64,000 nt of DNA from an uncultured Wenzhouxiangella sp. (GTDB lineage Bacteria > Pseudomonadota > Gammaproteobacteria > Xanthomonadales > Wenzhouxiangellaceae): contig CAJXNL010000012.1 in assembly GCA_913057195.1 (NCBI GenBank), positions 1 to 64,000 of the forward strand. The letters run 5' to 3'. Shown piece after piece: positions 51,498 through 60,000 of this stretch; within the stretch, counting starts at the first letter, position 1; every line of letters starts with the position of its first letter. The notes under the pieces are model-generated. The model worked only from the letters and a program-made list of their open reading frames with translations, did no database searches and was not told where the DNA came from. The position numbers and the translations under genes were made by a program.

Positions 51498-54200
51498 ATG
51501 ACCCAACACCCCAAGCTGTGCCTCATCGATGGCTCGTCATATTTGTATCGGGCGTTCCATGCGCTGCCGAGCTTAAGCAACGCCGAAGGCCAACACACCG
51601 GCGCGATTTTTGGCGTGGCCAATATGCTCAAGCGCCTGCTGGAGCAACACCAGCCCGAGCGGGTGGCGGTGGTGTTCGATGCCCCCGGCAAAAACTTTCG
51701 TCACGAACTGTTTGCAGACTACAAGGCCAACCGTCCACCCATGCCCGATGAGCTCCGCTCGCAGATTGAGCCGCTGTATGCCTTAATCGACGCGATGGGG
51801 CTCAAGCGCGTGATCGTTGACGATGTGGAAGCCGATGATGTCATTGCGACATTGGTCACGCTTGCACGCGCAAGCGATGTCAGCGTGTTGGTCTCGTCGG
51901 GGGATAAAGACCTCGCCCAGCTGGTCGAAGATGGGGTGGTCGTCGAAGATTCGATGCAAAACAAAGCCTTCACGCCTGAGCGCGTGGAGGAGAAGTTTGG
52001 TGTCCCGCCTCACCTGGTCGGTGATCTTTTGGCGTTGACCGGCGACAGTTCAGACAACATCCCAGGCGTCGACAAAGTCGGCCCAAAGACCGCCGCCAAA
52101 TGGCTGAACCAATACGGCGGATTGTCCGAGGTCATCGCCCACGCCAACGACATTGGGGGCAAGGTGGGTGAACGGCTGCGGGACGCCTTGGACACCTTGC
52201 CACTGTCCCGGTCGCTGGTGGCTTTAAAAACCGACGTGGCCCTCCCGGTCGGCTTGGACGACCTCACACCGAAAGACCCGGATGAGGCGGACTTGGTGGC
52301 ATTGCTCAAAAAATTTGGGTTTGCGACCTGGTTAAAGCAGCATCAGTCCAGTGACTCGCCGGCCAATGACGCTGGGCCATCGCCCACCGACGCCGCTGCC
52401 GTTGAGGTCACCACCGTCACCCAAGCCAGCCAGCTCAAAGCGTTGGTCGATGCCATTGAAGCCGCAGCACTGGTGGCTTTGGATACCGAGACCACCAGCC
52501 TTGAGGCGCTGCAGGCTGATTTGGTGGGCATGTCCTTTGCCACTGAACCGGGCCGGGCGTGGTATGTGCCCATTCGGCATCAGGACCAAACCACCGAACT
52601 CAGCCCAGATGAAATCTTGGCTGCACTGCAACCGCTGCTCGAAAACCCCGACATCCGCAAAGTGGGCCAAAACCTGAAATACGATCTGAACGTGCTCCAC
52701 CGCGCGGGCATCGCGCTGGCGGGCATCGCGCACGACACCATGCTCGCCTCGTATGTCTACAACTCCACCGGCACCCGCCACGACATGGACACTTTGGCCG
52801 GACACTACTTGGGCCGATCCACCACGTCGTTCGAAGCCATCGCGGGCAAGGGCAAAAACCAGCTGACCTTTGATCAGGTCAGTGTCGACGTGGCGGCGGC
52901 GTACGCCGGCGAAGACGCCGAGGTCACGCTGGCCTTACAGGCCCACCTGTGGCCGATGCTGGAGGCCTTGCCCAAACCGGCCGAGGTGTATCAGAGCATT
53001 GAGCTTCCGCTGATTGACGTGTTGGCGCGCATGGAGCGGGTGGGGGTGGCGCTGGACTGTGACAAGCTCCGCGCACAAAGCGATGAGCTGGCCCGTGAGC
53101 TGACCGCGCTTGAGGCCCAAGCCCACGAGGTGGCCGGTCGGGCGTTTAACTTGGGCTCGCCCAAGCAGCTCCAGGCCATCTTGTTCGAAGAGCAGGGCCT
53201 GCCGGTGGTTCGAAAAACGCCCAAGGGCCAGCCGTCGACCGCTGAAGACGTGCTCCAAGAGTTGGCCGGTGAGTATGAGCTGCCGGATCTGATCTTGAAA
53301 CACCGAAGCGTGTCCAAGCTTAAAAGCACCTACACCGACCGATTGCCTGAAAAAATCAATCCCGACACCGGGCGCGTGCACACCCACTATCACCAGGCCG
53401 TCACGGCCACCGGTCGGTTGTCATCGCAAGACCCCAACCTCCAAAACATCCCCATCCGAAGCCCGGCGGGGCGACGGGTGCGGCAGGCCTTTATCGCACC
53501 CCCAGGGCGGGTGATGGTGGCGTGCGATTACTCCCAAATTGAGCTTCGCATCATGGCGCACCTGTCAGAAGACGAGCGGCTGCTGGCGGCGTTTGCGGCC
53601 GGTGAAGACGTTCACCGTGCCACCGCCGCGGAAGTGTTTGACTGTGCGCTCGATGAGGTCAGCGCCGATCAGCGCCGAGCAGCCAAGGCGATCAACTTTG
53701 GCTTGATGTATGGGATGAGCGGCTTTGGCTTGGCCAAGCAGCTGGACCTCACCCGCACGGAGGCCAGCGAGTACATCGACAAATACTTTGAGCGCTATCC
53801 CGGGGTGGCCAAGCTGATGGAGGCGGTGCGCACCCAAGCCCGCGAGCAGGGCTATGTCGAGACCTTGATGGGGCGGCGGCTGTGGACACCCGACATTAAA
53901 GCGCGCAACCCGCAGCGACGGCAAGCCGCCGAGCGCGCGGCGATCAATGCGCCGATGCAAGGCTCAGCCGCGGACATCATCAAGCGAGCAATGATTGAGG
54001 TGGATCGGTGGATCGAGCACGCTCAGGTGCCGGCGATGCTGGTGATGCAGGTCCACGATGAGCTGGTGTTGGAGGTGGAAGCCAACGCCGTCGACGAGGT
54101 GGCGGCGGGCGTGGTTGAGCGGATGGCGGGGGCCGCGGAGCTCAAAGTGCCGCTGGTGGTGGACACCGGGCAAGGCCCCGACTGGGACAGTGCCCACTGA
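51498..54200 (+). CDS. polA: DNA polymerase I
   Basis: LCLIDGSSYLYRAFHALP, 3'-5' exo LDTETTSLEA, pol motif ACDYSQIELRIMAHLSEDE, QVHDELVLEV. Confidence 0.97.
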   Translation: MTQHPKLCLIDGSSYLYRAFHALPSLSNAEGQHTGAIFGVANMLKRLLEQHQPERVAVVFDAPGKNFRHELFADYKANRPPMPDELRSQIEPLYALIDAMGLKRVIVDDVEADDVIATLVTLARASDVSVLVSSGDKDLAQLVEDGVVVEDSMQNKAFTPERVEEKFGVPPHLVGDLLALTGDSSDNIPGVDKVGPKTAAKWLNQYGGLSEVIAHANDIGGKVGERLRDALDTLPLSRSLVALKTDVALPVGLDDLTPKDPDEADLVALLKKFGFATWLKQHQSSDSPANDAGPSPTDAAAVEVTTVTQASQLKALVDAIEAAALVALDTETTSLEALQADLVGMSFATEPGRAWYVPIRHQDQTTELSPDEILAALQPLLENPDIRKVGQNLKYDLNVLHRAGIALAGIAHDTMLASYVYNSTGTRHDMDTLAGHYLGRSTTSFEAIAGKGKNQLTFDQVSVDVAAAYAGEDAEVTLALQAHLWPMLEALPKPAEVYQSIELPLIDVLARMERVGVALDCDKLRAQSDELARELTALEAQAHEVAGRAFNLGSPKQLQAILFEEQGLPVVRKTPKGQPSTAEDVLQELAGEYELPDLILKHRSVSKLKSTYTDRLPEKINPDTGRVHTHYHQAVTATGRLSSQDPNLQNIPIRSPAGRRVRQAFIAPPGRVMVACDYSQIELRIMAHLSEDERLLAAFAAGEDVHRATAAEVFDCALDEVSADQRRAAKAINFGLMYGMSGFGLAKQLDLTRTEASEYIDKYFERYPGVAKLMEAVRTQAREQGYVETLMGRRLWTPDIKARNPQRRQAAERAAINAPMQGSAADIIKRAMIEVDRWIEHAQVPAMLVMQVHDELVLEVEANAVDEVAAGVVERMAGAAELKVPLVVDTGQGPDWDSAH

Positions 54201-54299
54201 GCGTGACGCGCGGTGGTGGCCATTGACAGCCGTTAACAGCGATCATGGTCAATCGTTGTGAACTTCAAAGCCGGTCATCAGTCTTAAGTTTTACCATGT

Positions 54300-54416
54300 G
54301 CATGGCGTGATCGCATCCTCCTCCCTAGGGTGCATCACAACAGGCTTGATGTTTCGTCCCCGAACCTTAAGCCTGCCTTGAAGGCCCCAGGTCCTCCCTC
54401 ACCTGGGGCCTTTTTT
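54300..54416 (+). ncRNA. Candidate small RNA downstream of polA: three hairpins with C-rich loops, intrinsic terminator at 3' end (5' end approximate)
   Basis: Stem-loops 54307-54338 (loop CCTCCCT), 54341-54375 (loop TCCC), 54381-54412 (loop CCTCCCTC) plus T6. Confidence 0.72.
54381..54416 (+). terminator. Intrinsic terminator
   Basis: aaggccccaggt-cctccctc-acctggggcctttttt, 12-bp stem. Confidence 0.95.
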
Positions 54417-54471
54417 ATGGGCATGACCGCTATACTGTCGATCAAAGCCATCGAGACAATAGGGGCAAAAG

Positions 54472-55830
54472 ATGATGTTGCATGTCGTAGTTTTGGCCGC
54501 TGGCGAGGGCAAGCGCATGCGCTCGCGCCACCCGAAGGTCCTTCAGCCGGTGGGCGGGCAGGCCATGCTTGGGCATTTGCTCGACACCGCTCAAGCATTG
54601 GCGCCCGATCAGATCCACGTGGTCGTTGGGCAAGGCGCGGCGGCGGTTCAAGACCAGTTTCCGGCGTTTTCGGGGGTGTGGGTCCATCAACGCGAGCGCT
54701 TGGGCACCGGGCACGCCACGCTGCAGGCGCTGCCGGGGATCCCAGACGAGGCCCGCGTGCTGGTGCTGCCGGGCGATATGCCCCTGGTGCGCGCTGAGAC
54801 CTTAACCCGTTTGGTCCAATCGAGCGCGGATCTGTCGGTGCTGAGCTTTGTGGCGGATGACCCCACTGGCTATGGTCGGGTGCTGCGAGATGCCGATGAT
54901 CAGGTCAGCGCGATTGTCGAGCAGGCCGATGCCTCACCAGAGCAAGCCCAGGTGCGTGAGGTCAATGCCGGTGTGATGGTGGCCAAAGGCCAGGCGCTGA
55001 AAGACTGGTTGGCGCGGCTTGAGCCGAAAAACGCACAAGGCGAGTACTACCTGACCGACGCGGTGGCCCTGGCGGTGGGGCGGTGTCAGCGGGTGGAGGC
55101 GGTGATCGCCGCCGATGGACAAGAGTGCATGGGCGCCAATGATCGGGCGGGGTTGGCCGAGTTGGAACGCGTCTGGCAGTGGCGACAGCGCCATGCGCTG
55201 ATGGCGGCTGGGGCAATGTTGGAAGACCCCGCCACGGTGTGGGTCAAAGGCTCGGTGGAGGTGGGTCAAGATGTGCGCATTGGCCCCAACGTGACCTTCC
55301 AAGGTCAGGTGGCTTTGGGCGATGGCGTGGTGGTCGAGACCGGCTGTGTGATCGATGACTGCCGGCTGGCGGCGGACACCCATTTGGCGCCGTATTCGGT
55401 GTTGGCGGGGGTGGAAACCACCGGGGCGTGTCAGGTCGGGCCCTTTGCCCGCTTGCGGCAGGGCACGGTCTTGGCCGATCAGGTCAAAATCGGCAACTTC
55501 GTTGAGGTCAAACAGGCGAGCTTGGCCGCGGGGGCGAAAGCCAGTCACCTGAGCTACATCGGGGATGCCGCGATTGGTGAAGGCGTCAATATCGGCGCGG
55601 GCACCATCACGTGCAACTATGACGGGGTGGCCAAGCACACCACCACCATTGAGCCCGGTGCCTTTATCGGCTCCAACACCGCGCTTGTTGCCCCGGTCAC
55701 CATTGGCTCGGACGCGGTGATTGGCGCGGGGAGTGTGATCTCCAAAGACGCCCCCCGCGATCAGTTGAGCCTCACCCGCGCACCCCAGCGGTCCATCGAA
55801 GGTTGGGTGCGCCCGAAAAAAACACGGTGA
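54472..55830 (+). CDS. glmU: Bifunctional UDP-GlcNAc pyrophosphorylase/glucosamine-1-P acetyltransferase
   Basis: VVLAAGEGKRMRS; left-handed beta-helix; HLSYIGDAAIGEGVNIGAGTITCNYDG. Confidence 0.97.
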   Translation: MMLHVVVLAAGEGKRMRSRHPKVLQPVGGQAMLGHLLDTAQALAPDQIHVVVGQGAAAVQDQFPAFSGVWVHQRERLGTGHATLQALPGIPDEARVLVLPGDMPLVRAETLTRLVQSSADLSVLSFVADDPTGYGRVLRDADDQVSAIVEQADASPEQAQVREVNAGVMVAKGQALKDWLARLEPKNAQGEYYLTDAVALAVGRCQRVEAVIAADGQECMGANDRAGLAELERVWQWRQRHALMAAGAMLEDPATVWVKGSVEVGQDVRIGPNVTFQGQVALGDGVVVETGCVIDDCRLAADTHLAPYSVLAGVETTGACQVGPFARLRQGTVLADQVKIGNFVEVKQASLAAGAKASHLSYIGDAAIGEGVNIGAGTITCNYDGVAKHTTTIEPGAFIGSNTALVAPVTIGSDAVIGAGSVISKDAPRDQLSLTRAPQRSIEGWVRPKKTR

Positions 55831-56095
55831 GCGGGCAGTGGTGCGTCGCACGGGGCGTCATGTGGCAGGCGATTCATCGATGCGGTATGCTTAAAAAGCC
55901 CGTTGAACGTGGGCCGATTGGCCTCGGCCAGCCAGACGCCCAGGCCGGCACCACGACCGCCACCACGACCGCCACGGACGGTCGGTGACGGTTTTATTAA
56001 GGCGATGAGGGCTTTTTGAATTGCCATTGTTGTTAGCATTGTGGCAGCGGCTTTTATCACCATTTAAGACGCACTGACCCAGATGAGACCACCTC

Positions 56096-56497
56096 ATGAA
56101 TGAATCGCCACCACTGCACGCCGCGCCCACTGAACAGCAAAAGCAGACCCAAAACTGGGCGCTGGCCATGCACCTGTCGCTGTTGGCGGGGTTTGTGGTG
56201 CCGCTGGCGGGCTTGATTGCCCCGATTGTGATCTACCTGCTCAAAAAAGATTCTCTGCCGGGGCTGGTCGATCACGGTCACGTGGTGTTTAACTGGCTTG
56301 TCAGCGTGATCGTGTATGGTTTGATCGGTGCCCTGTTGACGGTGGTGGTGATTGGGATTCCGATTTTGCTGGCGCTGGGGTTGGTCAGCTTGATTTTTCC
56401 GATCATCGGCGCGATCAAGGCTTCCGATGGGGTGGTGTGGCGCTATCCGCTATCAATACAGGTGTTTCGACCCACACCCCAGTCAAGTGCCCCATGA
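56096..56497 (+). CDS. DUF4870-type small membrane protein
   Basis: NWALAMHLSLLAGFVVPLAGLIAPIVIYLLKKDSLPGLVDHGHVVFNWLVS. Confidence 0.85.
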   Translation: MNESPPLHAAPTEQQKQTQNWALAMHLSLLAGFVVPLAGLIAPIVIYLLKKDSLPGLVDHGHVVFNWLVSVIVYGLIGALLTVVVIGIPILLALGLVSLIFPIIGAIKASDGVVWRYPLSIQVFRPTPQSSAP

Positions 56498-56606
56498 AAG
56501 TCCGTCATCAGCCGGCATCAACAGGGCAGTGCATCGCCCATCGACGCACCATGGTGGCCGTCATCAAGCCATGGCCGTTTCATCTCAACCAAAGGTATAT
56601 GTGTTT

Positions 56607-57743
56607 ATGAGTCAAGACCAAAAGCCACCTCTGGTGGTGTCCAATGTCGTCTTTTTTATCGTCATCAACCTGCTGGGTTTGGTTGTCGCCCCCCTGTATG
56701 GTCTGTATGTCGGCTTCAGCGGCTGGACTTGGGCGTTTGCCGCCACCGTATGGATCTTAAGCGGACTGTCCATCACCATGGGCTACCACCGACTGTGGTC
56801 GCATCGGACCTATCAGGCGAGGTGGCCGCTTCGCCTGGCGTTGGCCATCTTTGGGACGTTTTCTTTGCAAAACTCCATTTATGTGTGGGCCGCGCGCCAC
56901 CGGATTCATCACCGTCACACGGATGATGTCGATCATGACCCGCACTCAATCAAGTCGGGGTTTTGGCATGCGCACATCGGCTGGATGCTGCGGCATTGGA
57001 AAACCTCAGAGGTGGACTTCAACCAGGTCAAAGACTTAGAAAAAGACCCCATCGTGATGTGGCAACACCGCCACTACTGGACTTTGGTGTGGGCCTTTAA
57101 TTTGGGTCTTCCAATCGCTTTGGGTCTCATGGTGGGGGATGTGTTGGGCATGCTTCTTTTGGCCAGCGCCTTTCGTTTGGCGTTTTCTCAGCACTGCACG
57201 TTCTTTATCAACTCTTTGGCCCACACCTGGGGCAAGCGCACCTACAGCGATGAGGACTCGTCAAGAGACAACGGGGTGATTGCGCTGCTGACCTGGGGCG
57301 AGGGTTATCACAACTATCACCACAGCTTTCAAGCCGACTATCGAAACGGTCTTCGCTGGTGGCAGTTTGATCCAGGCAAGTGGCTGATTGCCGCCGCGGC
57401 GTGGTGCGGGTTGGCCCACGGTTTGAAGCGAACGCCGAAGTTCAAAGTCTTGCGCGCCCGACTGCAGATGCAGTTTAAGGAGTTGGAGGCTCGACTGAAT
57501 GAGCACGCCGACGATGAAACCTGGCGCGCGACCTTAGAGCATGAGTACCAGCAGTTCAAAGACACGGTCGCGCAGTGGCAGGCGGTGCAGGCCGAGCGCG
57601 TCCAAGCGGGTGCTGACGCCTTGAAAGATCGCTGGGCCAAGACTCATTTTCGGACGCGGTATAAAGAGCTGGAGTATCGAATGAAGATGCAGGCGGCACG
57701 GTTGGCGAGCCTGCAGCGCATCACCCAATCGGCGACCGCGTAA
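56607..57743 (+). CDS. Acyl-CoA/fatty acid desaturase with C-terminal coiled-coil-like extension
   Basis: His boxes HRLWSH, HRIHHRHTDD, GEGYHNYHHSF. Confidence 0.92.
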   Translation: MSQDQKPPLVVSNVVFFIVINLLGLVVAPLYGLYVGFSGWTWAFAATVWILSGLSITMGYHRLWSHRTYQARWPLRLALAIFGTFSLQNSIYVWAARHRIHHRHTDDVDHDPHSIKSGFWHAHIGWMLRHWKTSEVDFNQVKDLEKDPIVMWQHRHYWTLVWAFNLGLPIALGLMVGDVLGMLLLASAFRLAFSQHCTFFINSLAHTWGKRTYSDEDSSRDNGVIALLTWGEGYHNYHHSFQADYRNGLRWWQFDPGKWLIAAAAWCGLAHGLKRTPKFKVLRARLQMQFKELEARLNEHADDETWRATLEHEYQQFKDTVAQWQAVQAERVQAGADALKDRWAKTHFRTRYKELEYRMKMQAARLASLQRITQSATA

Positions 57744-57752
57744 GCTCAGTCG

Positions 57753-58514
57753 ATGCGCGGGGCATGGTTTTGGGTGGGGTTTGTTGCCCTGCTGCCCCAG
57801 GCCCTGTGGGTCCGAAAAACCACACCGCGATTCTCCAAAGCCTCGGGTGAGCCTCGAGGCTTGGTTGTGGGTTCGCCAGATGATCCCCACAAAGCCCCCA
57901 TCCAACTTGTGGGTCTGGGTGACTCAATTATTGCGGGGGTGGGGGCGCCCACCCACGCACAGGCGCTAATCGCTCAGGTGGCCCATGCGTTGAGTCAGCG
58001 GCTGTCGCGCTCGGTGGCGTGGCAGGCGGATGGCAAGATTGGGGCCGATGCGGTGGCCATTGCCGATCGTGCAAGCGGTGTGTTGGCAAAGCGCTGTCCT
58101 GATGTGGTGATCATCTCAACGGGGGTGAACGATCTGTTGGGCTTGGTCAAAATCCGCGACTGGCGGTCCAGGCTTGAGGCCTTGATTGCGGTGGTTCAGG
58201 ATGCAGCGCCCGAGGCGATGATTGTGCTGTCTGGATTGCCCCCGATGGGGTGTTTTCCGAGTCTGCCTCGTCCGCTTCGTTGGCTGCTCGGGGCGCGGGC
58301 CCGCCACCTTAATGAGGTGCTGATGGCGACCGCGGCGAGTGTGGAGCGAGTTGAGGTGGTCTCGATTGACGCTGATGTCGCACCTGAGGCATTTTCTGGC
58401 GACGGGTTCCACCCAGGTGTGGTGGGCTATCGCCAGTTTGGCGAAAAAATGGCCCTGCAAGTGGCCGCGGGCTTAGAAGCTCAGCGCAATGCGGATGGGG
58501 TTAGCGCAGATTGA
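57753..58514 (+). CDS. SGNH/GDSL hydrolase family protein
   Basis: VGLGDSIIAGVGA, VVIISTGVNDLLG, GDGFHPGVVGY. Confidence 0.88.
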   Translation: MRGAWFWVGFVALLPQALWVRKTTPRFSKASGEPRGLVVGSPDDPHKAPIQLVGLGDSIIAGVGAPTHAQALIAQVAHALSQRLSRSVAWQADGKIGADAVAIADRASGVLAKRCPDVVIISTGVNDLLGLVKIRDWRSRLEALIAVVQDAAPEAMIVLSGLPPMGCFPSLPRPLRWLLGARARHLNEVLMATAASVERVEVVSIDADVAPEAFSGDGFHPGVVGYRQFGEKMALQVAAGLEAQRNADGVSAD

Positions 58515-59298
58515 AAAAGGCACGGGCGGTGCGGGTGGTCTCTTCAATCAGTTGCGGGGTCGGGACGCCACGGGCTGAGGCCACCGTTTGGGCAATCCAG
58601 GGCAGCCATTGGGGCTCGTTGCGGTGGGTTTTCACTTTGGGGCGCAAATCCCGGGGCTTGAGATAGGGTGCATCGGTTTCGATCATCAGTCGATCGCTGG
58701 GGATCTCATGGACAAATTCTTTGAGATGGACACCCCGGCGCTCATCACAAATCCAGCCGGTGATGCCAATGTGGCAGTCCAGTTCAAGGTAATCGAGCAG
58801 GGCTTGATGGCCATCGGTGAAGCAGTGGACGACCGCGCCCACGAGCTCGCTTCGGTGGGCTTTGAGGATGGCGAGAAAGTCTTCGTGCGCCTCCCGCTGA
58901 TGTAAAAAAACGGGTTTTTGGCACGCAATGGCCAGTTCGAGCTGACGCTCGAAGGCTTTGTATTGGGCCGGCCGCGGCGAAATGTCGCGGAAATAATCAA
59001 GCCCACACTCGCCCACGGCGACGACGTTTGGGTCGTGATGGAGTTCTTCAAGCACGCTTTCGGTGTCGTGGGTGAAGTCGACCGCGTGGTGGGGGTGAAC
59101 CCCGGCTGTGGCGGTGAGGGTGCCGGGCCAGTCGTGAGCCAATTGAGCGGCCGCCAGGCTGCCGGCTTCGGTGGCGCCGGTGACCACCATGTGGCCCACG
59201 CCCGCGGCTTTCGCCGCCTCGATAACGTCGGGGCGGTCGGCATCGAAGCTGTCGTGGGTGAGGTTGCACCCAATGTCAATCAGTTCGCGGGTATTCAT
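58501..59298 (-). CDS. tatD: TatD family hydrolase/DNase
   Basis: IDIGCNLTHDSFD, AVGECGLDYFRD, LMIETDAPYLKPRDLR. Confidence 0.94.
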   Translation of the reverse strand: MNTRELIDIGCNLTHDSFDADRPDVIEAAKAAGVGHMVVTGATEAGSLAAAQLAHDWPGTLTATAGVHPHHAVDFTHDTESVLEELHHDPNVVAVGECGLDYFRDISPRPAQYKAFERQLELAIACQKPVFLHQREAHEDFLAILKAHRSELVGAVVHCFTDGHQALLDYLELDCHIGITGWICDERRGVHLKEFVHEIPSDRLMIETDAPYLKPRDLRPKVKTHRNEPQWLPWIAQTVASARGVPTPQLIEETTRTARAFFNLR

Positions 59299-59346
59299 GG
59301 TGTCATTGCCAAAAAGATGGGGTAGAATATCAGATCTTATTGACAT

Positions 59347-59422
59347 GCCGGCTTAGCTCAGTTGGTAGAGCAACTGATTTGTAATCAGTGGGTCGGGAGT
59401 TCGAATCTCTCAGCCGGCACCA
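59347..59422 (+). tRNA. tRNA-Thr (UGU anticodon)
   Basis: gccggcttagctcagttggtagagcaactgattTGTaatcagtgggtcgggagttcgaatctctcagccggcacca. Confidence 0.97.
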
Positions 59423-59600
59423 TCTCCCCGCGGGGGTGCATTCCGGACACATGGTTAACACTTTGTCCGAGGCGAACGGATTGGGGCTAGGTTTTACTCA
59501 GCCCTTTCATGATCAATGTAAACCCATACGGCGGCTTTCATACGGCAATTTGTCGCTATGACGGCGGTTTGCTGTCGAAAAATGAAGCATTTTCATTGAA

Positions 59601-59657
59601 ATAATGTCCACCAAATCATACACTAAATATCCTAGTGTATTTTATAGTGGACATTAT
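59601..59657 (+). promoter_or_regulatory. Nested centred palindrome, candidate HipB operator/promoter
   Basis: ATAATGTCCAC-6-ATACACTA-7-TAGTGTAT-6-GTGGACATTAT; right arm enters the hipB ATG. Confidence 0.8.
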
Positions 59658-60000
59658 GAGTGATAGAGTTAAAGTCAATCTTCCGATCCCGGTGCGCCGT
59701 GCACTAATAAAGCTGGGTACTGACATCCGCGATGCGCGCCGCCGTCGCCGTATCCCGACGACCGTTATGGCCCAGCGGGCGATGATCAGCCGCATGACGC
59801 TCAACAAGATTGAAAAGGGTGAGCCCAGTGTTGGCCTGGGCATGTATGCCACGGTCCTTTTTGTTCTCGGGATGACCGATCGTCTGGCTGATTTGGCTGA
59901 CCCAAAACATGACGCCATTGGCTTGAGCCTAGAAGACGAGCTTCTGCCACAGCGCATTCGTAAGCCCAAAAAACCAACGACGACCAGAGAAGACAGCTGA
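59656..60000 (+). CDS. hipB: XRE/HipB-type antitoxin
   Basis: HTH region MAQRAMISRMTLNKIEKGEPSVGLGMYATVLFVLGM; 1-nt overlap with hipA-like gene. Confidence 0.85.
   Translation: MSDRVKVNLPIPVRRALIKLGTDIRDARRRRRIPTTVMAQRAMISRMTLNKIEKGEPSVGLGMYATVLFVLGMTDRLADLADPKHDAIGLSLEDELLPQRIRKPKKPTTTREDS

Noticed and set aside
54934-55851. 305-aa minus ORF within glmU
   Set aside because: Antisense shadow ORF of a clear glmU gene
55761-56063. Gly/Arg-rich minus ORF (PTVRGGRGGGRGAGLG) after glmU
   Set aside because: Overlaps the glmU 3' end, no SD; the Gly/Arg run arises from a short ACCACGACCGCC-type repeat on the plus strand
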